64,000 bases of DNA from DATLGB01 sp038232275 (lineage in GTDB: Bacteria; Actinomycetota; Thermoleophilia; Solirubrobacterales; Solirubrobacteraceae): assembly GCA_038232275.1 (NCBI GenBank), contig JBBSIC010000008.1, forward strand, positions 1 through 64,000, written 5' to 3'. The notes below the pieces were generated by a model, which saw nothing but the letters and a program-made list of their open reading frames with translations, was not told the DNA's origin and ran no database searches. Both the position numbers and the translations under genes were made by a program. This document shows, piece after piece, positions 8,881 through 17,928 of this stretch (the first letter of the stretch is position 1; each line of letters opens with the position of its first letter).

Positions 8881-11579
8881 TCAACGATCGCCTCGCGGCG
8901 CTGACCGCCGCGGGCACCAGTGTGTGGCTCGATCAGCTGCGCCGGGGCATGGTGCACTCCGGCGAGCTTCAGCAGCTGATCGACGAGGACTCGCTGCGCG
9001 GCGTCACGTCGAACCCGGCGATCTTCGAGAAGGCGATCCTCGGGACCGAGGACTACGACCAGGAGCTGGCCGCGGCGGCGCGCGAGGGCCTGAACGCCCG
9101 CGATGTCTACCGGCGCCTCGCGATCGGCGACGTGCAGACGGCGGCCGACGTGCTGCGGCCGATCCACGAGCAGACGGGCGGCCTGGACGGCTTCGTCTCG
9201 CTCGAGGTCGCGCCGCGCCTGGCCCACGACACCGAGGGGACCCTCGAGCAGGCCCGCCTGTACTCGGAGCTGGTCGGCCGACCGAACCTGATGATCAAGA
9301 TCCCCGCGACCGAGGCGGGCATCGCAGCGATCGAGCAGGCGCTCTACGAGGGCATGAACGTCAACGTGACGCTGCTGTTCGCCGTCGGGCGCTACGAGCG
9401 CGTGATGGAGGCCTACATCGCGGCGATGGAGCGCCGGCGCGACGAGGGCGAGCCGCTCGACGTCCACTCCGTCGCGTCCTTCTTCGTCTCGCGCGTCGAC
9501 ACCGAGGTCGACAAGCGCCTGGAGGCGATCGGCCGCGAGGACCTGATGGGGCGTGCCGGGCTGGCCAACGCCCGCCGCGCCTACCGCGCCTTCCAGGCGG
9601 TCTTCGATGGCCAGCGCTTCCTCGACCTGCGCGGAGCCGGCTGCCCGGTGCAGCGCCCGCTGTGGGCCTCGACGGGCGTCAAGAGCGTGCGCTACCCCGA
9701 GACGCTGTACGTCGACGGGCTGGTCGGCCCGCAGACGGTCAACACGATGCCCCAGCCGACGCTCCTGGCCGCCGCCCGCGGCGCGGACGCCGACGGCCCG
9801 ACGGTGGAGCTCGATCCCGCGCCGGACCTGGAGGCGCTGAGCGCGGCCGGCGTCGACCTCGACGCGGTCACCGACCTGCTGCTCGAGCAGGGGCTGCAGC
9901 ACTTCGCGGACGCCATGGACAAGCTGCTCGAGGGCATCGAGCGGCGCGGCGCGGCCGTCGTCGCCGGCGTTCCGGACCGGATCGCGGCGGAGCTGGCGCC
10001 CGGTGCGCAGGAGCAGGTCTCCGAGCAGGTCGCCCGCGCGGGGGCCGAGAACGTCGCCCGCCGCATCTGGGAGCGCGACGTGACGCTGTGGGAGGGCGAC
10101 GAGGACACCCCGGAGCTCGCCGACCGCCTCGGCTGGCTGACGATCGCCGACAAGATGATGGAGGACCTCGACACTTTGACGGCCTTCGTCGAGGAAGTTC
10201 GCGACGCGGGCTACACGGACGTCGTCGTGCTCGGCATGGGCGGCTCGAGCCTCGCGCCCGAGGTCTTTCGCAGCTCGCACCCGACGGGCGGCGACGGCCT
10301 TGAGCTGCACGTGCTCGACACCACCGAGCCGTTGCAGATCCTCGCCGTCGAGCGGCGGCTCGCGCTGGAGAGGACGCTCTTCGTGGTGTCCTCGAAGTCC
10401 GGCGGGACGATCGAGCCCAACTCGCTGTTCAAGCACTTCTGGGGACTCATCGGAGACGGCGAGCACTTCGTCGCGATCACCGATCCCGGCACCGCGCTCG
10501 GCGCGCTCGCCGCCGAGCACGCCTTCCGCCGGACGTTTCTCAGCGACCCGGAGATCGGGGGCCGCTCCTCGGCGCTGTCGTACTTCGGCCTCGTCCCGGC
10601 CGCGCTGGCGGGCCTGGGCATCGAGCGCCAGCTGCACGGGGCTGAGGTCGCCGAGCAGAACTGCATGGAGTGGCAGGACGCCCGCGCGAACTCGGGGCTG
10701 TGGCTCGGCGCGGCCCTCGGCGCGCTCGCCCGCGCCGGCCGCGACAAGCTCGCGCTCGTCATCGACGCGCCGATCCACGCGTTCGGCCTGTGGGCCGAGC
10801 AGCTGATCGCCGAGAGCACCGGCAAGCAGGGCGGCGGGGTGCTGCCGGTCGCCGACGAGCCGCTGCTCGGGCCCGAGAGCTACGGCGACGACCGCGTGTT
10901 CCTGCACGTGCGCAACGCGGACGCCCCGGACGCCGTCAACGAGCAGGCCGTCGCCGCGCTCGCGCATGCCGGCCACCCGGCGTTCACGGTCAACGCGAAC
11001 GGGGAGGGCGACCTCGGGCGGCTGTTTTATTTTGCGGAGTTCGCGACGGCCGTGGCGGGCTGGGCGCTGGAGATCAACCCGTTCGACCAGCCCAACGTCC
11101 AGGAGGCCAAGGACAACACGAGCAAGGTGCTCGCCGAAGGCCCGCCGCCGGGCCTGCGCGACGGCGAGCTGGCCGACCTGCTGGAGGGCCTGCGCGCGCC
11201 GCACTACGTGGCCGTCATGGGCTACCTGCCCTACGGCGACGCGGTCGACGCCGCCGTGGCCCGCCTGCGCGCCGCGCTCCTCGCGCGCTTCGCCGTCGCC
11301 ACCACCTGGGGCTACGGCCCGCGCTTTCTGCACTCGACCGGCCAGTACCACAAGGGCGGCCCCAAGACCGGGCGCTTCCTGCAGCTCGTCCACGACGACC
11401 CCGTCGACGCGGCTATCCCAGGGGAGACCTACGGCTTTCGGCAGCTCATCGCGGCCCAGGCCGATGGTGACCTGCAGACGTTGCGCGACCACGGCCTGCC
11501 GGCCGTGCGGGTGCGCCTATCGGCCGGCGACCTCGCCGGCTCCGTCGACCGCATCACCGCCACCATCGAAAGGGCTTGA
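8877..11579 (+). CDS. Bifunctional transaldolase / glucose-6-phosphate isomerase
   Basis: A 900-residue fusion. Residues 1 to about 370 are a transaldolase: SNPAIFEKAI, the Schiff-base lysine segment NLMIKIPAT, and later RPLWASTGVKS. Residues from about 385 onward are a phosphoglucose isomerase: VLGMGGSSLAPE, VSSKSGGTIEPNSLF, and the C-terminal STGQYHKGGPKTG. The linked activities join the sedoheptulose/fructose branch to glucose 6-phosphate and so feed the oxidative branch encoded downstream. The TTG start at 8877 overlaps the tkt stop by four bases and gives the family-typical start INDRLAALTAAGTSVWLDQ. Such fusions are known from some actinobacteria and other lineages. Confidence 0.94.
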   Translation: MINDRLAALTAAGTSVWLDQLRRGMVHSGELQQLIDEDSLRGVTSNPAIFEKAILGTEDYDQELAAAAREGLNARDVYRRLAIGDVQTAADVLRPIHEQTGGLDGFVSLEVAPRLAHDTEGTLEQARLYSELVGRPNLMIKIPATEAGIAAIEQALYEGMNVNVTLLFAVGRYERVMEAYIAAMERRRDEGEPLDVHSVASFFVSRVDTEVDKRLEAIGREDLMGRAGLANARRAYRAFQAVFDGQRFLDLRGAGCPVQRPLWASTGVKSVRYPETLYVDGLVGPQTVNTMPQPTLLAAARGADADGPTVELDPAPDLEALSAAGVDLDAVTDLLLEQGLQHFADAMDKLLEGIERRGAAVVAGVPDRIAAELAPGAQEQVSEQVARAGAENVARRIWERDVTLWEGDEDTPELADRLGWLTIADKMMEDLDTLTAFVEEVRDAGYTDVVVLGMGGSSLAPEVFRSSHPTGGDGLELHVLDTTEPLQILAVERRLALERTLFVVSSKSGGTIEPNSLFKHFWGLIGDGEHFVAITDPGTALGALAAEHAFRRTFLSDPEIGGRSSALSYFGLVPAALAGLGIERQLHGAEVAEQNCMEWQDARANSGLWLGAALGALARAGRDKLALVIDAPIHAFGLWAEQLIAESTGKQGGGVLPVADEPLLGPESYGDDRVFLHVRNADAPDAVNEQAVAALAHAGHPAFTVNANGEGDLGRLFYFAEFATAVAGWALEINPFDQPNVQEAKDNTSKVLAEGPPPGLRDGELADLLEGLRAPHYVAVMGYLPYGDAVDAAVARLRAALLARFAVATTWGYGPRFLHSTGQYHKGGPKTGRFLQLVHDDPVDAAIPGETYGFRQLIAAQADGDLQTLRDHGLPAVRVRLSAGDLAGSVDRITATIERA

Positions 11580-12527
11580 ATGCAGATCGGCTTCGTCGGC
11601 CTCGGCAAGATGGGCGGCAACATGGTCCACCGCGTCAAGCGCGACTCCGACCACGAGGTGGTCGCCTTCGACTTCTCCGAGGAGGCGGTGGGCAAGGCGA
11701 AGGAGGTGGGGGCGCAGGGGGCGTCGTCGCTCGAGGATCTGGTGGCAAAGCTCGAGGCGCCGCGCGCGGTGTGGGTGATGGTCCCGGCGGGCGACGCGAC
11801 GGAGTCCGTCGTCTCAGAGCTCGCCGGCCTGCTCGAGCCGGGCGACCTGATCGTCGACGGCGGCAACTCCAACTGGCACGACGACGTCCGGCGCGGCGAG
11901 GAGCTGGCGGCGAAGGACCTCAACTACGTCGACGTCGGCACCAGCGGCGGCGTCTGGGGGCTCGAGGTCGGCTACTGCATGATGGTCGGCGGCACCGACG
12001 ACGGCGTGCAGCGCCTCGGGCCGGTCCTCGACGTGCTGGCGCCGCAGGACGGCTGGCGGCACTTCGGCCCCCCCGGCGCCGGCCACTTCGTCAAAATGGT
12101 CCACAACGGCGTCGAGTACGGGATGATGCAGGCCTACGCCGAGGGCTTCGAGCTGATGCACAAGGCCGACTTCCCGATCGACCTCGCCGAGGTGTCGGCG
12201 CTGTGGAACCAGGGCTCGGTCGTGCGCTCCTGGCTGTGCGAGCTGGCGGAGCTGGCCTTCAAGGCCGAGGGCAGCGACCTGGCCGCCATCAAGGGGTACG
12301 TGTCGGACTCCGGGGAGGGCCGCTGGACGATCGTCGACGCGATCGACCACGAGGTCCCGATGCCCGTCCTGTCGGCGGCGCTCGCGGCGCGCTTCTATTC
12401 CCGCGGAGAGGGAGACTTCACCGCCCGCGTGCTCTCCGCGCTGCGCAACCAGTTCGGCGGCCACGCCGTGGAGCGCAGCTCGGGAGAAGCCCGCAGCGGT
12501 GACGAGCCAAGCGAGGCCGGCGGGTGA
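11580..12527 (+). CDS. gnd: 6-phosphogluconate dehydrogenase (decarboxylating), short type
   Basis: Oxidises 6-phosphogluconate to ribulose 5-phosphate and CO2. At 315 residues it is the short YqeC/GntZ-like form rather than the 470-residue Gnd. The N-terminal dinucleotide site is GFVGLGKMGGNM; substrate and catalytic regions are DVGTSGGVWGLEVGY, then GAGHFVKMVHNGVEYGMMQ with the catalytic lysine. ATG 11580 follows directly on the previous stop, and the 3' end overlaps zwf by four bases. The short form usually prefers NAD (family knowledge); cofactor use here is untested. Confidence 0.93.
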   Translation: MQIGFVGLGKMGGNMVHRVKRDSDHEVVAFDFSEEAVGKAKEVGAQGASSLEDLVAKLEAPRAVWVMVPAGDATESVVSELAGLLEPGDLIVDGGNSNWHDDVRRGEELAAKDLNYVDVGTSGGVWGLEVGYCMMVGGTDDGVQRLGPVLDVLAPQDGWRHFGPPGAGHFVKMVHNGVEYGMMQAYAEGFELMHKADFPIDLAEVSALWNQGSVVRSWLCELAELAFKAEGSDLAAIKGYVSDSGEGRWTIVDAIDHEVPMPVLSAALAARFYSRGEGDFTARVLSALRNQFGGHAVERSSGEARSGDEPSEAGG

Positions 12528-14068
12528 GCCCGGAGTCCGCGCAGGCGCTGGCCCAGCAGGACAACCCGCTCACCGAGGGGCTCGAGCGGCTGCCCGTCCC
12601 GCCCACCGCGCTGGTCATCTTCGGCGCCACGGGCGACCTGGCCAAGCGCAAGCTGCTGCCCGCGCTGTACAACCTCGCCCACGAGGGGGCGCTGCCCGAG
12701 CGCTTCGCGCTGATCGGCATCTCGCGCTCGGCGTCCAGCGACGACGAGTTCCGCGACATCGCGCGCGAGTCGATCACGAGCTTCTCGCGCCGCCCGCCCG
12801 ACAAGGACGTGCTCGAGGCGCTGCTGGGCCGGATGCGCTACCTGGGCTTCTCGTTCGACGACGCCGACGGCTACCCGCAGCTCGCCGAGGCGCTCGAGGC
12901 GGCCGACGAGGAGGCCGGCCAGCCGCTGAACCGCTGCTACTACCTCTCGACCGCGCCCGAGTTCTTCGGCCTGATCCCGCAGCGCCTCGAGGCGGCCCGC
13001 CTGCACCGGCACGAGAAGGTCGACGTCCGGCTGATCGTCGAGAAGCCGTTCGGCACCGACCTCGAGTCCGCGCGGCACCTGCAGAGCACCATCTCGAAGG
13101 CCTTCCGCGAGAGCCAGATCTACCGGATCGACCACTACCTGGGCAAGGAGACGGTCCAGAACATGCTGGCGTTCCGCTTCGCCAACTACATGTTCGAGCC
13201 GGTCTGGAACCGCAACTTCATCGACCACGTGCAGATCACCGCGGCCGAGGAGATCGGCATCGGCACCCGCGCGGGCTACTACGAGCGGGCCGGCGCGCTG
13301 CGCGACCTCGTGCAGAACCACATGCTGCAGCTGCTGACGCTGCTGTGCATGGAGCCGCCGGTGTCCTTCGAAGCCGACAAGGTCCGCGACGAGAAGGTCA
13401 AGGTCCTGCAGGCGATCACCCCGTTCTCCGAAGCGCAGGTCAGCGAGAGGACGGCGCGCGCCCAGTACACCAACGGCGTCGTGGCCGGCGAGGACGTGCC
13501 GGGCTACGCGCAGGAGGACGGCGTCCCGGACGACTCCCGGACCGAGACGTACGCGGCGCTGCGCCTCGAGGTCACCAACTGGCGCTGGGCCGGAGTGCCG
13601 ATCTGCCTGCGCACGGGCAAGCGCCTGGCGCGCAAGCTCACGGAGATCGCGGTACAGCTCAAGCCCGTGCCGCACATGGCCTTCCGGGAGGAGGGGTCAG
13701 TGGGCGTCGTGCCCAACCAGCTCGTGATCACGTTGCAACCGGACGAGGGCGTGTCGCTCAAGCTCGGCGCCAAGATCCCGGGCTCCAAGATGCTGATCCG
13801 GCCGGTGACGATGGAGTTCCACTACGGGACCTCCTTTCTCTCCCAGTCGCCCGAGGCCTACGAGCGCCTGATCATCGACGCGATGCGCGGTGAGGCGACG
13901 CTGTTCACCCGCAACGACGAGGTGGACGCGCAGTGGTCGATCATCGACCCGATCCTCGCGGCCTGGGGGCGGGGCGAGGCGACCAAGGGCGAGTACGAGG
14001 CGGGGTCGCAAGGGCCGAAGGAGGCCGACGGCCTGCTCGGCCCCGGCCGCCGGTGGCGGCGGCTGTGA
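12524..14068 (+). CDS. zwf: Glucose-6-phosphate 1-dehydrogenase
   Basis: First step of the oxidative pentose phosphate pathway, forming 6-phosphogluconolactone. The 514-residue protein has the coenzyme fingerprint FGATGDLAKRKLLPAL near 36, the substrate and catalytic motif RIDHYLGKETVQNM near 205, and EKPFGTDLES. The start is GTG 12524, overlapping gnd by four bases (GTGA). The last 30 residues are glycine-rich and variable. The next gene encodes its likely assembly factor OpcA. Confidence 0.96.
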   Translation: MSPESAQALAQQDNPLTEGLERLPVPPTALVIFGATGDLAKRKLLPALYNLAHEGALPERFALIGISRSASSDDEFRDIARESITSFSRRPPDKDVLEALLGRMRYLGFSFDDADGYPQLAEALEAADEEAGQPLNRCYYLSTAPEFFGLIPQRLEAARLHRHEKVDVRLIVEKPFGTDLESARHLQSTISKAFRESQIYRIDHYLGKETVQNMLAFRFANYMFEPVWNRNFIDHVQITAAEEIGIGTRAGYYERAGALRDLVQNHMLQLLTLLCMEPPVSFEADKVRDEKVKVLQAITPFSEAQVSERTARAQYTNGVVAGEDVPGYAQEDGVPDDSRTETYAALRLEVTNWRWAGVPICLRTGKRLARKLTEIAVQLKPVPHMAFREEGSVGVVPNQLVITLQPDEGVSLKLGAKIPGSKMLIRPVTMEFHYGTSFLSQSPEAYERLIIDAMRGEATLFTRNDEVDAQWSIIDPILAAWGRGEATKGEYEAGSQGPKEADGLLGPGRRWRRL

Positions 14069-15123
14069 CCATCGCCGAGGAGTCCGAGGAGGTCTGGTCG
14101 GCGCAGGACACGACCCCGGGCGAGATCGAGCGGGCGCTGCTGGAGCTGCTCGCGACCCGGCACAAGCAGTCCGGCGCGGTCGCTCCCGCCCGCGTCCTGA
14201 ACCTCGTGGTGATCGTCGACCGGCGGTACCGCGGGGAGGTCGAGAACCGGCTGCTGCAGGTCGGGCGCTTCCATCCGTCGCGGACCGTGCTGTGCGCCGT
14301 CGACCACCGGCGCCGCAAGCTCGACGCCTGGGCCTCGATGGCCGTCGAGCTCGAGGGCGAGCTCTCGATCGCCCGCGAGCGCGTCGAGGTCGACGTCGGC
14401 GAGCATCACCTGTCCAAGCTCGACACGATCGTCGCTCCGCTCGTGGTGCCGGACCTCGCGACGCTGGTGTGGGCGCCGCACGGCCACGCCGAAGCCGTCG
14501 ACGCCCTGCGCGAGATGGCGCAGATCGTGCTCGTGGACACGCTCGACGACGACGTCGAGCTGGCGCTGCAGCGCGTCGGGTCGCTGCTCGAGAGCATGTA
14601 CGTGGTCGACCTCGCCTGGCTGCGCTCGACGCCGTGGCGCGAGCGCGTCGCCGCCGCCTTCGACCCTCCGCAGCACCGCGCCGAGCTGCGCAACATCAGC
14701 GCCGTCAGCGTCCGCCACCGGGCCGACTCCGTCGCGCCCGCCGCGCTGTTCGTGGGCTGGCTGGCCTCGCGGCTGGGGTGGAGGGCCGGCGGCCTGCTGC
14801 GGCGCGGCGACGACCTCGTCGGCAAGGCCAAGGCGCGGCGCGGCGACGTCCAGGTGACGCTCACGCCGGTCGACGTGACGACCAAGGGCCTCGGCGGCGT
14901 CACGATCGAGACCCACTCGGGCACGAGCATCTCCCTGGACCGCTCCACGGGCGGCCTGCGCGAGGTGCGCAAGGCCAAGGACGGCGCCTGCCGGGAGCTC
15001 ACCGTGCTGGGCGCCTCGCGCGGCGAGGGCGGCATCCTCGGCGAGGGCGTTCGCCAGGCGCTGCTGCGCGACAGGACCTACAGGCCGGCCCTGGGCCAGG
15101 CCCTGACGATGGTCAGCCGGTGA
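14065..15123 (+). CDS. opcA: Glucose-6-phosphate dehydrogenase assembly protein OpcA
   Basis: About 352 residues with the OpcA domain layout, including ARVLNLVVIVD near 35, HHLSKLDTIVAPLVVPDLATLVW in the middle and DLAWLRSTPWRERVA near 185. OpcA promotes assembly and activity of glucose-6-phosphate dehydrogenase in cyanobacteria and actinobacteria. GTG 14065 is chosen because it overlaps the zwf stop by four bases and matches the conserved N-terminus; longer frames overlap zwf. Its position between zwf and pgl is the common actinobacterial order. Confidence 0.93.
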   Translation: MTIAEESEEVWSAQDTTPGEIERALLELLATRHKQSGAVAPARVLNLVVIVDRRYRGEVENRLLQVGRFHPSRTVLCAVDHRRRKLDAWASMAVELEGELSIARERVEVDVGEHHLSKLDTIVAPLVVPDLATLVWAPHGHAEAVDALREMAQIVLVDTLDDDVELALQRVGSLLESMYVVDLAWLRSTPWRERVAAAFDPPQHRAELRNISAVSVRHRADSVAPAALFVGWLASRLGWRAGGLLRRGDDLVGKAKARRGDVQVTLTPVDVTTKGLGGVTIETHSGTSISLDRSTGGLREVRKAKDGACRELTVLGASRGEGGILGEGVRQALLRDRTYRPALGQALTMVSR

Positions 15124-15821
15124 AGCTCGAGGTCCTGGCGGACGCGGAGGCCGTGGCGAGCGCCGCTGCGGACATCCTGGCCGAGCGTGCGCGCGCGGGC
15201 GGCCACATCGCGCTGTCGGGCGGCTCCACGCCCAAGCGCGCCTACGCGCTCGCCGCCGAGCGCCTCGAGGACTGGCGCGGCGCCACGCTGTGGCTGGGCG
15301 ACGAGCGCCACGTGCCGCCCGCGGACGAGCGGTCCAACGCGCGGATGGTGCGCGAGGAGCTGCTGGCGCGGATCCCGCGTGCCGGCGCCGGGCAGCTCGA
15401 GCCCGTGCGCACGGAGCTCGACCTCGACGCGGCGGCCGCCGACTACGAGGCGCGGCTGGCGGCGGCGCTGGGGGAGGGCGACGGCCTCGACCTCGCCCTG
15501 ATGGGCCTGGGGCCGGACGGCCACACCGCCTCGCTGTTCCCAGGACAGCCCACCCTCCAGGAGCGCTCGCGGCTGGCCGTCGGCGTGCCGGTGGCCGGGA
15601 TGGAGCCGCAGGTCCCGCGCGTCACGCTCACCCTCCCGGTCTTCGACGCGGCGCGCGACGTGGTCTTCCTGGTCGCCGGCGCCGACAAGGCGCGGGCGCT
15701 GGAGCGAGCCTTCGGCGAGCCGCCCGATCCGACCGCTCCGGCGGCGCACGTGCGCCCCGCCTCCGGCCGGCTGCTGGTGCTCGCGGACGAGGCCGCCGCG
15801 ACGCGGGTGCGCCGGAAATAG
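15120..15821 (+). CDS. pgl: 6-phosphogluconolactonase
   Basis: Hydrolyses 6-phosphogluconolactone, completing the oxidative branch. The 233-residue protein contains the NagB/DevB signatures IALSGGSTPKRAY near 31, LWLGDERHVPPADERSN near 58 and LMGLGPDGHTASLFPG near 125. GTG 15120 overlaps the opcA stop (GTGA). It is the last gene of the operon; a hairpin follows directly. Confidence 0.95.
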   Translation: MKLEVLADAEAVASAAADILAERARAGGHIALSGGSTPKRAYALAAERLEDWRGATLWLGDERHVPPADERSNARMVREELLARIPRAGAGQLEPVRTELDLDAAAADYEARLAAALGEGDGLDLALMGLGPDGHTASLFPGQPTLQERSRLAVGVPVAGMEPQVPRVTLTLPVFDAARDVVFLVAGADKARALERAFGEPPDPTAPAAHVRPASGRLLVLADEAAATRVRRK

Positions 15822-15825
15822 ACGC

Positions 15826-15861
15826 GGCGGTCGAAATACCGCCTCGACCCCAGTAGGTTTT
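15826..15861 (+). terminator. Possible intrinsic terminator of the pentose phosphate operon
   Basis: GGCGGT and ACCGCC (15826-15831 and 15838-15843) can pair around a six-base loop just after the pgl stop. A TTTTT run lies about 13 bases further on, so it is not a classical stem followed at once by a T tract. Confidence 0.35.
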
Positions 15862-15889
15862 TCGTCCGGCCAGCGTTACTAGGTCAGAC

Positions 15890-16861
15890 ATGACGACGGA
15901 TCGAAGGCAACTCGCCGCCCTGATCCACGCACAGGAGACGATCGCCGCCGCAGGCTTGGACGTTGGAGCGGTGCTCATGACGCTCGCCGGGCACGCCCGG
16001 GAGCTGACGGGCGCCGGCGGGGCGATGGTCGAGCTCGTGGACTCAAACGGCACGGTCACCATGGCCGCGGGGTCCTCCGCCGCGGTGCAGGCCGGCGGGC
16101 CCCTCGCCGAGCGCGAGGCGACCAACCGCGCCTTCATGCAGCGCCGTCTCGTGCACTGGGACGAGGTCAGCGGCGACACCATCTCCCCCGGCGAGGGCCG
16201 GGGCACGGCCCGCTCGGTGATCGCCGCCCCCCTGGCCACTGGCGACGACGCGGTCGTGGGGGTCGTCACGATCGTCTCGGGCGCCGCCAACGCGTTCGAG
16301 GCCTCCGACGAGCACTCCCTGGGCGTGCTCGCCCGCTTCAGCGGCCATCAGATCCTGCAGTCGCAGCGCCTCGAGCTCGCCGAGCGCACGAGCCGCCTGG
16401 ATCCGCTCACGGGCCTCGGCAACCGGCGCGCGCTCGACGAGGCGCTCGAGCGCGAGCTCGCCCGCCACATCCGCTACGAGCGCTCGCTCGCGCTCGTCGT
16501 GGTCGACCTCGACGACTTCAAGGCGGTCAACGACACCCACGGCCATGCGGCCGGCGACTGGGTGCTGTCCGTCGTGGGACGGCGCCTGACGTCGATCCGC
16601 GGGGCCGACGCCGCCTTCCGCCTCGGCGGCGACGAGTTCGCGGTCCTGCTGCCCGAGACCCGCCTGGACGCCGCCAGCCTCGTCGGCCGCCGCATCTCGC
16701 GCCAGATCCGCGAGGACACCTTTCCGCACGGGGTCACCGCGACGTGGGGCGTCGCCGAGGCCACCGGCCCCGACCCGGCCGAGCTGCTGGCGGCCGCCGA
16801 CAGCGAGCTCTACGCCCGCAAGCGCGACCCGACGACCGGCGGCAGCGAAGCCACCGGGTAG
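15890..16861 (+). CDS. GAF-GGDEF diguanylate cyclase
   Basis: Predicted to make cyclic di-GMP from two GTP. Residues about 15-160 form a GAF sensor; from about 170 a GGDEF domain starts with LDPLTGLGNRRALDEAL. The active-site motif is intact (RLGGDEFAVLLPE), and RGAD five residues before it fits the RxxD inhibitory site, so product feedback is likely. There is no membrane segment, so it should be cytoplasmic. A TACTAG -10-like hexamer ends seven bases before ATG 15890, suggesting a leaderless message. No c-di-GMP effector lies nearby. Confidence 0.9.
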   Translation: MTTDRRQLAALIHAQETIAAAGLDVGAVLMTLAGHARELTGAGGAMVELVDSNGTVTMAAGSSAAVQAGGPLAEREATNRAFMQRRLVHWDEVSGDTISPGEGRGTARSVIAAPLATGDDAVVGVVTIVSGAANAFEASDEHSLGVLARFSGHQILQSQRLELAERTSRLDPLTGLGNRRALDEALERELARHIRYERSLALVVVDLDDFKAVNDTHGHAAGDWVLSVVGRRLTSIRGADAAFRLGGDEFAVLLPETRLDAASLVGRRISRQIREDTFPHGVTATWGVAEATGPDPAELLAAADSELYARKRDPTTGGSEATG

Positions 16862-16874
16862 CGTTCGCCCCCGG

Positions 16875-17882
16875 GTGATCGCGGGGCAATGCATCGGGGT
16901 GGACGTGGGCGGCACGAAGGTCGCCGCGGCGACGCTCGACCGCGGGGTCCCCGGCGAGCCCCACATCGTCCCCACAGACACCTCGTCCCGCGACGCCCTG
17001 CTCGACCAGATCGTCGCGGTCATCGACGCGGTGCGCGGGCCGCACGCCGAGGCGGTCGGCATCGGCGTCCCCTCGGTGGTCGAGTTCGCAACGGGCCGGA
17101 TCCGCTATTCGGTCAACGTCCCGCTCGCCGACCTCCCCCTGCGGTCGCTGCTGACCGAGCGGGTTGGCCTGCCGGTCTACGTGGAGAACGACGCGAGCTG
17201 CGCGGCGCTCGCCGAGGCCTACGAGGGCGAGCGCCTCGTGGCCTCCGACCTCGTCATGTACACCGTCGGCACCGGGGTGGGCGGGGGGCTGGTGCTCGGC
17301 GGCAAGCTCTACCGCGGCGCGACGGGCGCGGCGCCCGAGCTGGGCCACCAGATCGTCGGGCTCGATCTGGTCGACGGCGTGCCCGAGCCGGCGCAGAGCT
17401 TCCCGCAGCCGGGGTCGCTGGAGCGCTTCGCCTCCGGCCGCGAGCTCGACCGCCTGGCGACCCGCTTCGCGCAGGAGCTCCCCGAGTCCGGCCTCGGGGA
17501 GCTTCTGCGCGAGCAGGGCCAGGTCACGGGCAAAGACGCCGTCGAGACCGCCCAGGCGGGCGACCCGGCGGGCCGCCGCGCGATCCGCCTGCTCGGCGAG
17601 CGGCTCGGCATCGGCATCGCCAACGCGATCAACGTCTTCGACCCGCGCGAGGTGGTCATCGGCGGCGGCGTCTCGGCGGCGGGCGAGCTGCTGCTCGGCC
17701 CGGCGCGCGAGACCGCCCGCCGCTTCACGCTCCCGGGCGTGGGGACCGAGACCACGATCCGTCTCGCCCGCCGCGGCCCGGAGGCCGGCGTCGTGGGTGC
17801 GGGCCTGATCGCCGTGCAGGAGCTCACGGAGGAGCGGCACGGGCGCCCGGAGCCGCCGATCGAGCGCGCCGACGCGGGGTAG
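16875..17882 (+). CDS. ROK-family glucokinase-like sugar kinase
   Basis: Probably phosphorylates glucose and so feeds the pentose phosphate operon upstream. The 335-residue protein has the phosphate-binding motif GVDVGGTKVAAATLD, VENDASCAALAEA, and GTGVGGGLVLGGKLYRGATGAAPELGH. The ROK zinc motif with three cysteines that normally follows (CxCGxxGCxE) is absent; instead comes a proline-rich insertion and FASGRELDRLA. Actinobacterial glucokinases may use ATP or polyphosphate, which cannot be decided here. GTG 16875 is the first start after the cyclase stop. Confidence 0.82.
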   Translation: MIAGQCIGVDVGGTKVAAATLDRGVPGEPHIVPTDTSSRDALLDQIVAVIDAVRGPHAEAVGIGVPSVVEFATGRIRYSVNVPLADLPLRSLLTERVGLPVYVENDASCAALAEAYEGERLVASDLVMYTVGTGVGGGLVLGGKLYRGATGAAPELGHQIVGLDLVDGVPEPAQSFPQPGSLERFASGRELDRLATRFAQELPESGLGELLREQGQVTGKDAVETAQAGDPAGRRAIRLLGERLGIGIANAINVFDPREVVIGGGVSAAGELLLGPARETARRFTLPGVGTETTIRLARRGPEAGVVGAGLIAVQELTEERHGRPEPPIERADAG

Positions 17883-17928
17883 CCGCGGGACGAACGGCCG
17901 GCTGGGTGGCTGTTCGAGGCCCGGCGGC

